Made by a program: the position numbers and the translations under genes. Under the pieces are notes generated by a model. It ran no database searches. It had not been told where the DNA came from and saw nothing but the letters and a program-made list of their open reading frames with translations. Positions 1-11,493 of a stretch of 64,000 nt of DNA are shown here, in pieces (position 1 is the stretch's first letter; each line of letters begins with the position of its first letter). The stretch covers positions 14,088,708 to 14,152,707 of the forward strand of contig OY829329.1 in assembly GCA_963691655.1 (NCBI GenBank). Direction: 5' to 3'. This DNA is from Toxonevra muliebris. Lineage: Eukaryota > Arthropoda > Insecta > Diptera > Pallopteridae.

Positions 1-3000
1 CTCGCATTTTTCTTGCTCGCATTGATTGAGTAGTTTTGCGTTTACATATTTCTATGTAGGGGTATGTACTTCTCATACTATGCATGGAGTTTTTTGTTGT
101 TGTTTTTGTATTTTTTTTTTTTTTTATTTGAAAATAGTTGATTTTTGATGCAAGTTAATATAATAAAAACAATTCAAAAGTAATGGTGCTAATAATTCGG
201 TCATGCGAAACCATGGCGTACCCTAAGATACCTACTAAAAAGATATAGAGCATAATTATTGGAAATTTTCTTTTTAATATTATGAAAATAGTTTGTTTCA
301 AAAGAGTTGAATGGGATATTCTCTCGCTGCGCATGACTTATAACTGTCAACTCTTTCGAAACGAAGAATATATATAAAATGTTCAATGGACACTCAAAAC
401 AAGCAATTCAGAGATTGAAGAGAGAGCACTTCGGTAGAAAACACATCTGACATAATAAGAGTTGAAGAGAGAGTGCATAGCCCTCTCACTCAAACAGCTG
501 CGCGGCTACAAACTATTGAGCGCATGAGATGATACTGAGAGAGTCGAAGCCAACTTCTCTGCTTGTAGTAATGGCCGAACACCATACATACGTTCACATA
601 AAAGAAACCCGATCTCGGCGTCGACTCTCTGTGTTTCTTCATATTCTCTATGCTACTCTATGCGAGGAAAATGCTTGGCGAGAGGTGTAAATTAAAATAC
701 AATCAGAGAGAGAGAGAGAGCGAGAGAGCAAGTCGAATTCTTTTCGGCAGCTAGCGGTTTATATACCGACATCATTTCTCATTTCATTGTTTCTCATTTT
801 TCAATCGCCCCGCTTCAGATTGGTCTGCTCTTAGACGGTTAGATTAATCTCATGAGATTTTTTGACATTCCCTTTTGAAGTTTCATGAATGGATGCATGC
901 GATATTTTCTATCTCCCAGACATTTCTCCCCGCCCTTTCAAATATTTTTTTAAGTTGCATGAGACAAATCTCAGCAGTTTTGCTGATGTGTGTGTACGTG
1001 CGGTGATGTGCTATTTGAATGTATGCAAGTGCGTGGAAAGTAACAAAAAGTGAATTTTAATATATAGAAGAGGTTTTGTGCTTTCATTTTGTATGACGCT
1101 ATATGAGAAATTAAAACTTCTCAACTAATTTTCTCTAGAATCGCTAACCAATGTACATGAATAAGTTTGTGGAAAAATGCTCTGGGTGCTAAAGTTTAAT
1201 TTCTGATAAAAAAAAAAAAACAATTTCCAACTATGGTTTGTTATGTTGGCATTGAGTTGGTTCCTGTACACACAGCCCAATTTTTTTTTGTAATCCAGCA
1301 GCAACGCTAGTAACACAACAAATTAGAACAAATGCGAACTGATTTGATGATGTTTTGAAATTTCTGCTCAATATCATCAAAATCACCTAGAGATTTTTTT
1401 TATGGCATGGTCATGGTAGAGAGCGGATAGGCGCTCATCGCAGAATTCAGTCGAGTAAGTATTCTATTTGAAGCCCTAAAATTCTGATGCAAAGTTTTTA
1501 GTTATCAAAAGTAAAACCTTTTTTGTTTTTGCACTAACCTACCGCTCTCTCTTTCTCTCTCTCTCTCTCTCTCTGGAGAGTGATCTTTTCGTATGTACAG
1601 AGGGGAAGTAGAGAGTTTGTATAAAAACAAAAAATGTTGACAAAGCAATGAACGTATTGATTTAAGCACGACACGACCGACACGATACGATTGAAATGGT
1701 GGCAAAAATCAGGCCGATTGCATTCATTGCTGAGAATACAGGCTTGGAGAATATTGCAACTGGAACAATAAGAAATGAAAAGAGAGAGTTTAAGGCGGAG
1801 CTTGTCAATTGCCGTAAATTGCTCTTAGAAAGTCGTTGTGAGAGTAAATTGCTAATGCAAAAAAAAAAGAAGAAACTTGCGGTTTCCCGTACAAAGCAAT
1901 TTATTCTTTAAAAAAGTCTTTCTAAACCTGAAAGAATACGATGGATACGGTAATTAAATATGGAGGCTGGTTTTTTGTTGAGTTATATTATGCTGGTAAA
2001 TGTGACCACGATTTACTTTTGCGCCTTTGTTGTCATTCCGGGTGGGTCATGCTGGTTAAGGAAAAATAAATTGGATGAATGGATTAGGTTTCAGCATTTA
2101 AAATACATGAAAATCTTTCTTTTTCTCATATAATAATAATGATTTTAATGGCTTGCGATATCAAAAACTGAGTCTTGAAGAATGAACAAAATTTATTCTC
2201 CAATAGAAAATGAAACTTTAAATGAAAATCTTGTATACATCGATAATTTCTTCAAAGTATTACGATTTATTGGAAAAGATTATGTTTAATAAACAAACCA
2301 TTCTGTCTATCTCCTCTTTCCGCTCAGTTCGTAATTTTTTTTTGATAAAAAACATAAAACTTTGGTAGGAGAGTTTGTCATTCCGACTTTTCATGCATTA
2401 AAAGGAATTTTGAATATTCTTTTACATCAGTAACGAAAACTAATTGTTGCGTATAAAATGATGTTTTTAATTCTCAAAATATTGTTTCTTTTGAAATTTC
2501 TTTTGTTAATTTTTCAAATAATTTTTCCAAAATGTTCAGGTAATTTTCTGTCAATATTTCATTTAAAATTTTTAGTTTGCAAATATTTTTGTAACTAGAA
2601 TAGAAAACTTTTCCTATCATTGTGAAACAAAATTCACCATGAATAGAATAAAAAATAAAATTGTTCACTCCTTTGCAGAACGATAAAAAAAATCATCATA
2701 CCCCGATACCCCATAAAAGGATTGAACTCATATCGTTACCCTAGTACTAAAAATGAATCTCTCCATTTTTCCGCTCTCGTCATTTTTTTTTTGCATGTAA
2801 AAACAACAACAATACAATTCCCTTGTAAGCCTTCCTCCTATTGTAAACTAGACCTTACCTGGCGAATTATAAACTCCTCTCTCTCTCTCTCTTTATTTCT
2901 TCAACTAACCGTATATGTATTAAAATGTATTGAAACCTTTGCCTCGGAACGGTATTTTGTTTTTGTTTCGACTCTTATATTCCTTTCAAAACTACTGTTC

Positions 3001-3860
3001 TTTTTTTCATTTCGTTCCTTTTTCTTTATATAAATTCTTCTATTTCTCACTCTCGCTCTCTCTGTTTCTTTGCATCTCTAATTATGAATCTCTTCAACAT
3101 GTGACATGTGCAATCGAATTTTCTAATTTGTATGATTGTAGGGTACAGTTACAATGTAGAGAAAACATAAGTAAATTTATGCATTTATTTTTCCGAGATG
3201 TTGGTTGTAATTTCTGTAAAATACATACACACATATGCACATAATTGTTGTTGTTTTATAGTAGGTACTTGAATTGTAGTTGTTGTTATTGGAAGTATTT
3301 CAATGGCAATTATTGCATTTTAAGTGGTGGTGGTGCTGCTGCTGCTCATGTTGTTGTTATTGTTGTTTTTCTACTGTATGTAAGGTTAAGTCATTGACAA
3401 TGAATTAATTGCTGCGTTTGCTGCCTGCTAAATACAACAACGTTTTTTTTTTTTTATTTCCTGTAAAATTGTTAATTACATACGCACACATATACAGGAA
3501 GTTGAGCTTAGACAGAGATACGAAGGGCGTTTTTTTTTTTTTTTGCTATTAACCGAATTATTTTTTAATTGCTTTTTTTCATGAATTTTAAGTATGTGTT
3601 GTAAGGAAATTAATTTTTTTTTTTATTATATTGAAATATATAGCATACCTATGTGGAATTAATTTTAGTTTTAATACTAGGTATTATTAAAACAAACTTT
3701 GAATTGAATAAAATAATTTGTTCTTCTTTTGATTAATTTTTGTTTGGGTAGAATTTTTCAAATCATGCTTTCGTATGGTACTTTCATAATATATAATTGC
3801 ATATCACTAAGTTTCAATAACATCTGACAATGACGAGGACAACGACAACAACGACAAGGA
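1..3860. other. Non-coding, probably mol intron
   Basis: No supported coding exon is seen. The stretch is AT-rich with poly(T) runs, (GA)n/(CT)n tracts (about 703-728, 1547-1573, 2878-2892) and a GA-rich block at 330-740. That block resembles the dispersed GA-rich family found later: it has GTCAACTCTTTCGAAACG on the reverse strand and a CATGAGATGATACTGAGAGAG segment like the arms of the 43.1-kb element. The region lies upstream of a mol exon that starts mid-codon, so an intron is the simplest reading. The missing N-terminal exons were not found here. Confidence 0.5.
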
Positions 3861-3863
3861 TGA

Positions 3864-4362
3864 CCGACGAATCAAACAACTGAAAATTGTAATGTTGATG
3901 GTGCAACAAAAGCAACTAAACACCAACATCAACAACGATATTTTACAGTAACGACCAGAGCTCATTTGCCAATTGCAACTGTGAAAATTTATTACCAAAG
4001 TGACAATTTCTGCACATGTTTTGCATATGTAGACAATGTCTATCTTAGGTTTGTATATGAGAAGGCAGGGAACGACGAACCCCTTGACAAAAAATACAAC
4101 GCGATTTTCAACGAACATACACAACCAAAGACACAACAACAACAACAACCAGAAAACCAAAAAAATATTTGCCAACCGGAGGCAAATGTTGGCAATTACC
4201 GAATTGAATTAAATCTAATGCTGTTGAGTTGTAGATGGTTTGGTGTTTTTGTTTGTAACGCTTTTTAGACACACATATGAACCGTGCGACACATTTACGT
4301 TTGAGGTAATACTTAGAGGTGCAGCAGCAGCAGCAACGGCAGCACCGGCAGTTTCTAGGTAA
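3864..4362 (+). other. CA/CAA/CAG-rich stretch, possible untranslated or alternative exon
   Basis: This stretch is less AT-rich than its surroundings, with GACAACAACGACAA-type sequence, a CAACAACAACAACAACC run (about 4135-4151) and GCAGCAGCAGCAGCAACGGCAG near 4321. A frame is open from 3864 to 4268 but has no good ATG start. A plausible acceptor (TATTTTACAG, ending 3948) and a donor-like TTTCTAG|GTAATG (about 4360) bracket it. Such sequence is common in fly 5' UTR exons, so it could be an alternative 5' exon of mol. The CAA-rich look alone is weak evidence. Confidence 0.2.
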
Positions 4363-5094
4363 TGTGGCGGCAGGAAAGAAATTGCTGACACTTTTTTTTT
4401 TTTTTTTTTTGGTTGTAGAGTAGCGGTTTTTTGAGTGTGGCTGCTTCGTCTCGACGACGATGGCTGCGGCGATTATTGCAAAATGTATTCATGAGCGTTG
4501 TGACGTTAGGTTAATTGAATTCCATTTGTTATACAAATTGAGCAGCAGCAGTAGTATGTACTATAGTATGGGATTAATGAAGTGATTTATTAAATTTAAT
4601 TTAAAGATTAAATATTTGTTTTTTTTTTTAACGTTGGTTGTAGTTTGAGGAACATGAAACATTTTATGTGTTTGCGTGTGTATTTTTCTGAGTGAGTCAT
4701 CTTAATAGGCGCGTTCGATTTGCCACAGTCTGCTAGTTAAACGTGAATTTTGCTCTTATAAGTTTTATTTTATAATCAAATGAAATGATTAGAGTGTACT
4801 CTGGATAAATGATGAATGATTCGCTATTATCTGCTATCTGAAACAACAACTAAGGCAAAAATCATAATGAATTGGCAACAGAAGCGGTTGTTTGTTTTTA
4901 GGCTAGAAAGAGTTGCTTTTGCTAAATTTTTTTTTTTTATTATACTAAGTGGATTCAATTCTCTACCTGAGAATTGAATCTGTTGAACTGATTATCCAGT
5001 CGAGCATTTTTAAGCACTATGTCACAGAAGTGACTCATTTTATTACAATTTAATAATACTTTTCAGATCAATTACTATACAAACTTTAAATGTA
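4363..5094. other. Intronic AT-rich sequence
   Basis: Poly(T) tracts occur at about 4391-4410, 4619-4629 and 4928-4939. Apart from these I see no coding potential, hairpin or repeat worth naming. Confidence 0.5.
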
Positions 5095-7125
5095 AAATCA
5101 GAGCCAAAACTCAAACCAATTTCAGATAAAAATCAAACCGGAACTTTCACTAAATTCAAATAAAAAATCAGACCAAAACTCAAGCCAAAACTTACACCAA
5201 AACTCTGACCAAAAATTAGTCCAATAATCAGACCACAATTTGGACCAGAACTTAGAGCAAATTCAAATTAAAAACCTGAGAAATATTCAAGCCAAAACTC
5301 TGATCAAAAATCAGTCCGGAACTTAGACCAAATTCAAACAAAAAGATATCAAAAGCCGGGCTAAAATTAAGACCAAATACCGACAAAATTCAGATTAAAA
5401 ACCAGACCTAAATGAGACGAAGGTTAGAGCAAAAGTTAGACGGAACTCAGACCGAAATTCAGACGAAAAATCAGATCTATTTGAAACATATAAAAACACC
5501 AAGTTCAGGCTAAAGGGAGACCAACAATCAGACCAAAATGGAGTCCAAAAGTTTAATCAAAAATCAAACAAATGTAGGACAAAACTCAGATAAATTTTAG
5601 ACCAAATATATTCGAAATTTATTCGGGCCAAAAGTCGGACTAAAATTTTAACCAAATTTGATCCAAAATTTCGACCAAAATTTCAATCGAAATTAAGACC
5701 AGAATTTGAACCAAAGTTTAGACCAAATTTCGACCAGATTGAAGCCAGAAGTAAATCAAATTCAGTCCAAAAGTAGATCAAAAATTGGACCAGAATTTAG
5801 AACAGATTTAGACCAAAACTTAGACCAATTCGCGATCAACACTGGACTAAATTCAGGCCAAAAATAGACAAGAATAGACCAAAAATCAAAAAAAAAAAAT
5901 TTAGACCAAAACTCAGAACAATTGTAGATCAAAAGTCAGACCAAAATTTAGACCAGAATTCGAACCAAAATTTAGAAAAAAATTTGAACCAAAATTTAGA
6001 CCAAAATTTGAACACAAATTTAGACCAAAATTCGAACCAAAATTTAGACCAAAGTTAAACCAAAATTTAGACCAAAGTTTGAATCAAAATTGACACCAAA
6101 ATTTGAATCAAAATTGACACCAAAATTTGAATCAAAATTGACACCAAAATTTGAACCAAAATTTAAACTAGTATTTACAACAAATTTAGACCAGTTTCGA
6201 ATAGACCATTTCAGACAAAAAATTTCACACCCGAAGTAAACCAAATTCAGTTAAAAAAACTACAAAAAATCATACCAGAATTTAAAACAGACTTAAAACT
6301 TATCAATATTAGACTAAATTCACGCCAATAACAGACTGAGGGTCAAACCAAAAATTAAATGAAAATTTAGACCGAAAGTCTGACCAATTCAAAATGTAGT
6401 CAGACCATAAATTTAGACCAAAATTTAGACCAAAATTTCGACCAAAACTTAGAACAAATTTTAAACCAAAACTTAGACCAAAATTTGAAGCAAAATTTAG
6501 ACCAAAATCAAAATAGTTTCAAGTAGATCAAATTCAGACCAGAAAAAGGAGACCAAAAATTATACCAAATTGTATTATAATTTACCATTAGACCAAAACA
6601 TGGAATAATTTTCGATCAATATTAGATTCAAGCCAAAAACTGACAGTGAGTCAAGCCAAAAATTAAACAAGAATTTAGACCAAATACAAACCAAAATTTA
6701 GACAAAAACTCAGATCAAAATTTAGACCAAAACTCAGACCAATTTTAGACCAAATATATTTATAATTTAGTCGGACCAAACGTCAGACCAAAATTAAGAC
6801 CAGAATTTGAACCATAAATTTAGACCAAAATTTAAACTAAAATTTAGACCAAATTTAGACCAAATTTAAACTAAAATTTAGACCAAAATTTAAACTAAAA
6901 TTTGGACCAAAACTTAAACTAAAATTTAGACTAAATTCAACTCAGTTTCAAGTAGACCAAATTCAGAACAAAAGAAGCTCAAGAGTTGAAGTAAAAAATT
7001 TAGACCTAATCCAATTCAAAAATTTTAAGTTGGATCAAAACCCAGTCAGACCAAAACTCATCCCAATAATGGAACTACGAACTAAAACATAATAGCGGAC
7101 GTTAAAACAGATTAAAATCTAAACC
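5095..7125 (+). repeat. Degenerate satellite block A (12-bp GACCAAAATTTA-type unit)
   Basis: About 2 kb is built from variants of a unit close to TTTAGACCAAAA. The spacing is usually 12 bp but slips often (GACCAAA recurs at 10-20 bp intervals). The cleanest part, about 5940-6180 and 6830-6940, shows regular 12/24-bp order; translated on the minus strand it gives a 4-residue NFGS/NFGV/NFDS periodicity. Copies are strongly diverged, so this is an old array. It ends about 195 bp upstream of the mol acceptor at 7319. The same family occurs in opposite orientation at 57188-59472. Confidence 0.92.
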
Positions 7126-7319
7126 AAATATCATTATAAAGCTCTCCAAAAGCAGGAACAGGTACTGAAATGCGGCTTAAATAAAGCCATAGCCGTGTTC
7201 GATTCATTTTTCCATGCTAGCTTAAAGTTATACTTTAGCGAGTTGTATATATTTTTATGCTTTTATTTTTGGAAAATAAAAAACAAATTTTATATATATT
7301 TCACTTTTTGTCATTTCAG

Positions 7320-8664
7320 CAATTCCAGTCGGCAATTACACCCCACCCGACATTGATTACAATGAACGCTTCAGCTGGGAAGGTGCGAATGAAATGAGCG
7401 ACAATTACCGTCATGCACTAGAGCGTGGCTTACCATTTCCCATTCTAACAGTTGCCGAGTACTTCAGTCTGGGACGTGAAGGATTCTCATGGGGTGGACA
7501 ATATCGTGCGGCCGGCTACTTTGCCAGCATAATGCTATGGGCGTCTCTGGCTTCATGGGTGCTCATGAATTTGCTACTCATTGCAGTGCCGCGATATGGT
7601 GCCTATATGAAGGCATTAACCGGCGCGTTGCTAGTGGGCACTAACATTGGATACTATTGCCTGCTGCCTCAACGTCCGTTGACCATATACCTTGAAGGTG
7701 GACGTTTAGAATTTCGACTAGGTTGGTGTTATTGGTTGCTCTTAATTGCAGGTAAGTGTTTGTGATTGTGTGTTGCCCTGAAATATAAATCTGATCTTCC
7801 TTCTATCTTTCTACTCCAGGCATTCTTTGTTTCATCGCTGGAGTTCTTATATCCATAATTGATCTGGTATGGCCACATACATTTTCTACCGTCTTAGAAG
7901 TGTATTATGGCACACCGTATGACAGGCACGTTATACTTGAGGAATCAAGCGATGTGCGTTATAGTAAACGTAATATTCATGGTCTTGAAGATCCACCTGG
8001 TTTGGGATCACGAATTTTACGACGTCTCTCGTCCAAAGTACGTGATCCGAATATTCATATTCATCAACGTGCTAGTAGCAGTAATGCTATTGTTAGCGCT
8101 AGTGGCACTAGCGGTGGTAGTACAAGTGCTATAACAGCTGCTGGTGTTAGTGGTGGTGTTGGTAGTGGTGGGAGCAGTAGCAGCAGTAGTGGTGGTGGTA
8201 TCGGTGGTGTTGGTGCTGGTGGCAGCATCGCCGGTGGCATCGAAAATAAAGGATACCAAAATGATGCGCCAAAAAGTCCATGGCGATATCCTTTCCGTCG
8301 TACTCAACAATTTCAGTCACATCCTATGACAATGCAACGAACAATATCACAGGATTCAGGATCAAGTATTGCTTCGGCAGCCATACATATTTCACCGTTA
8401 CATAAGCATGCATTGGCAAGAATGTTGCCGTAAGTAGTGAAAATATATATATTTTTTTTTTTTTTGGAATCAATTAACTGGGGATTACTGTAATATATTG
8501 CGGGCTCTCTTTTGGCTCTCTCTCTGAGAGCCAACAATATGATATAAAATTCTTCTAGAATATAGAAACTTACTCTCTTTCTCTCTCTCTCTCTCTCTTT
8601 TTCACTCTCTCTCATTTACAGTCATCCTCCTTTGGACCGTATTAGAGACATGGATCACTGGTGA
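7320..8664 (+). CDS. mol: Dual oxidase maturation factor (DUOXA / moladietz), C-terminal three coding exons
   Basis: Partial gene; 361 C-terminal residues from exons 7320-7751, 7820-8429 and 8622-8664 (stop TGA 8662-8664). DUOXA proteins are multi-pass ER/plasma-membrane partners that mature and deliver dual oxidase, the H2O2-producing NADPH oxidase; the fly orthologue is mol. Seen: the family block DIDYNERFSW near residue 10, then ALERGLPFPILTVAEYF, RAAGYFASIMLW and YGAYMKALTGALL, all matching my knowledge of vertebrate DUOXA1. Three hydrophobic membrane segments fall at about residues 66-89, 93-115 and 133-160. An N-Y-T glycosylation sequon lies at about residue 5. The tail after YYGTPYD is disordered, with a Ser/Gly-rich stretch (about 8080-8245) and a C-terminus ending DMDHW. 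Intron phases are 1, 1 and 2. The first base of the first codon comes from an upstream exon outside the window. Neighbours: a satellite block ends about 195 bp before the acceptor. The family call is firm; the orthologue name rests on recognition, not a search. Confidence 0.93.
7752..7819 (+). other. mol intron, phase 1 (68 bp)
   Basis: A minimal fly-type intron. The donor is CAG|GTAAGT at 7751/7752 and the acceptor is CTACTCCAG, ending at 7819. It splits a Gly codon (G|GC) inside the third membrane segment, so reading through the junction gives an uninterrupted hydrophobic helix. This supports the splice call. Confidence 0.92.
8430..8621 (+). other. mol last intron, phase 2, with stop at the donor
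   Basis: The donor is TTGCC|GTAAGT at 8429/8430 and the acceptor is ATTTACAG, ending at 8621 after a long (CT)n tract (about 8577-8612). The in-frame codon spanning the donor is followed at once by TAA (8431-8433). An unspliced transcript would therefore end in ...ARMLP, while the spliced one adds 13 residues ending DMDHW. A 9-bp perfect hairpin lies inside the intron (TTGGCTCTC at 8512-8520, GAGAGCCAA at 8526-8534). Confidence 0.85.
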
Positions 8665-9350
8665 TCGGAAAAATGGTATTAGATTTTAATTTTGTTTTAA
8701 CTAATTAAAAAAAAAAAAAATATGTGTGTGTTGACTAATAATTTTTCATTGTTATAAGCTATGTATGTATTTATAAAAAAAAGAGAGGACAAAATAATTT
8801 GTGATAAAAATTTTATTTAAAAAAAAGGACAAAACTTTAAATAAAGAAATTTTATAAGAAATATCGACAATTAAAAACAAGAAAACATTACCTGACGAAT
8901 ATAATTTATGTAAATTAGATAAGAAATATTAAAAATTTTAATTATACTTTAGTATTTTAGATAAAAATTTAATGAAGATGATATCGAATGTTGTTAAGTA
9001 AGTCCGACATAAATAATTCGCATATATATAAAATACATATCTACACTTAAGTGATGATTTGTGATCATTGTGATAATTCTTACATTTGCCTACCCACAGT
9101 TTACAAATAAATTAATAAAAATGTTTAAAAGAAAATAATTAAAATCTGAAAAATAAGTTGCAGATTTTAAGGTTAAGAATTATTATAAGGGTATGAACAA
9201 AAAAAAAAAAAAAAAAATAAAAAATCTTAAATAAAAAGATCTATTGTATATGTGGCTTTTAGCAATTAAGTTAATGTTAATAACAAAATTATTTATTCCT
9301 AAAAATTGTTAGTGTTTATGCATATGAAGATGAAGAAATGAAAATAAATT
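8665..9350 (+). terminator. mol 3' UTR with candidate poly(A) signals
   Basis: Very AT-rich non-coding sequence follows the mol stop codon. AATAAA hexamers are seen at 8839-8844, 9106-9111, 9114-9119 and near 9344. Any could be used; the sequence alone does not decide which. The end coordinate is a guess at the last plausible signal. Confidence 0.5.
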
Positions 9351-10985
9351 AAATTATTGTACTGTGAAATTAACTTTTAATACGAATCTTATATATTATA
9401 AATGAAATGATTGATGTTATTGTATTATGTGAAATGGATAGAGTATCATACAAATTATATATATATAAAAAAAACTACTATAAAATGTAAACTTCTTGAT
9501 GTTACTTAAACAATTCACAGATATAAAAAAATATAATAAAATAAATAAAAATAAAAGTAATAATAAAAAAAAACTGTTTCAAAATGTTAAATTTGTTCCA
9601 AGTTTTTACTTTAGAGTAGTCATTGAAATGTTGAGAGAGAGAGAGGTTTGAGGTATTTGATGAAAAGAGAGAGATTGGATTTTAACATTGCAGTAATCAT
9701 GGCAGATTTATAATATTATAGAATTCGAACAGCTTGACAATAACAACACACTGCTTTATTGCTATAAAGACACAGAAATGTGAAAAATACAAAAACAAAT
9801 ACATGGGGAAGAAACAAAATGTAAACAACGATTTTTACAGTTCTCAGACTCTTCATAGCAAAAAACAAAAAAAAAAAGTTAAAGAAGAGAAAAAGAGAGT
9901 TGACTCTGCTATCACCTGTCATAATTCTGCCATGACAGTAACTGAGCAATTTTCTTGGTAAAGCTTGATGAAAGGCAGAGAGAGATAGTGTGAGAGTTTT
10001 GAGCTCAGTGCTGAAATGAGAGAGATTGGAACACAATTAAATGGCGACGGCTTATTTTTTACGCCATTTGGCGACGCTCTCATTTCTCCTCTCAGTTTAA
10101 TATATTTTGTTGCTATAATTTTGTCAAATTTGTAAAGTCCTCCTGCCAAGTTTTTAACAGAAAAATCGAGACATTTAACATTTGTTGTTTGTGTATACAT
10201 AAATTTTATAACAGGAAACACCATCTTTCTCTCTCTCGCTGCTATTCTTCCTAAATATAGTACCTATTCACATAACTTTGTTCTCAGAAACGTGAGAGTT
10301 TTACAAAGCTCATGTTTGTACAGGCCATAACCCAGAAGAGATGTATGATCGAGATGGGTTTCCCCTAATGTTAGGGAATATGCTGCTGAAGAATCTGATG
10401 TTTTTCAATTGTGTGTCATTTTGTTAGAACACTCGAGAATGTAAATTCCATTGCTTTGGAAAATACGTTTATAATTGAGGGATGTCAGTTTTGAAAATCT
10501 TATTAAGTTTTTGGTTTGACCAACTAAAGTAGCAGTAAGCGAGGAAATGATTTCATCACCAACTCCCTTCTCCGATCTACTCTACTTGGGGATTTTGGCA
10601 TCGCCTCCTTTCAGCTCTTTGTTGGAAAGAAAGCAGGTATGTATGATACTGCGCTATTGTCATTCAGTTATATCTCACTTAACCCTACAACCCTGTGACC
10701 AGAGTTGGCTAAGGTAACCTTACTTTAAACCTATAGCTATGTACCTGTGAGTCTGTTTTATTTGCTCAAGGCATCTCGTGTCTTGGTTTATTGAAATAAG
10801 GTCTTTTGTGTTGCTTTCATTTACCGTTAGACACACTCGACAACCTGCGCATTGATGTATAGCACCACACCAATAAAATTAAATTAAAACCCCCCTTCCA
10901 CATTTTCTGGATCCTGTAGTGATTGGAGCTTTATTTCATAAAAAGAATGGATGAAGTTTTGGCTTTAGAATTATCATTCAAATAC
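9350..10985. other. Intergenic sequence downstream of mol, GA-rich pieces
   Basis: No gene is seen. GA-rich motifs occur at about 9630-9675 and 9975-10035, of the kind that recurs through the window. Between about 10230 and 10985 the sequence is ordinary mixed-composition DNA with no frame of note. Confidence 0.5.
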
Positions 10986-11493
10986 CACCGATTTGTATTC
11001 AAACCCAAAATAAACAACTGAGAACTGATTTTTTTTCTCGGTTCGTCTCTACGCCCTATGCAGTTACATAGTTCTCTTTCCTTTATCTCTCTCAATGAAG
11101 TGAGGCGATTTTGGGTGGGGAAAATATTTCACAACTTGCATGGTTTTTCTTTTGCTGCATTGCCACTACATTTTTATACATTTTTTGTTGTTTGGAGGCA
11201 CTCTGTAAATACTCGTATTCATATTTTGTGAATAAGATTAACCGATTTGTATTCCAGCCGGAGAGAAACGACTGAGAGCTGCCTATTTCTCATTTCGTTC
11301 CTACGTCCTATGCTCTTTGCTTTATCTCTTTCACTGCAGTGAGACGATCTTATGTGGGGAAAATATTTGACAGCTTGCTTGGTTTCTCTTCTTCTTCGCA
11401 CCCCCCTCTACTTTGTTATTCTCAAATGTTTTTTTTTTTTTTTTGAGGCACCCTGCATAGTAACTCGTATTCGTATTTTGTGAATAAGAGTAA
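10986..11493 (+). repeat. Tandem duplication, two copies of about 255 bp
   Basis: Both copies open with ACCGATTTGTATTC (10988 region and 11241). Both share the blocks CCTATGC, TTTATCTCT, GTGGGGAAAATATTT and TTGAGGCAC/TGGAGGCAC, and close with ACTCGTATTC...TTTTGTGAATAAGA. They are diverged by substitutions and small indels, so the duplication is not recent. Confidence 0.8.

Noticed and set aside
1505..1705. Frame with RERERERERE and similar frames elsewhere
   Set aside because: These are direct translations of (GA)n/(CT)n tracts.
6044..6244. Minus-strand frame with NFGV/NFDS repeats
   Set aside because: It is translation of the 12-bp satellite; the period is a multiple of three so the frame stays open by chance.
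8017..8310. Minus-strand open frame of 97 codons, Thr-rich
   Set aside because: It is the antisense shadow of the Ser/Gly-coding repeat in the second mol exon.
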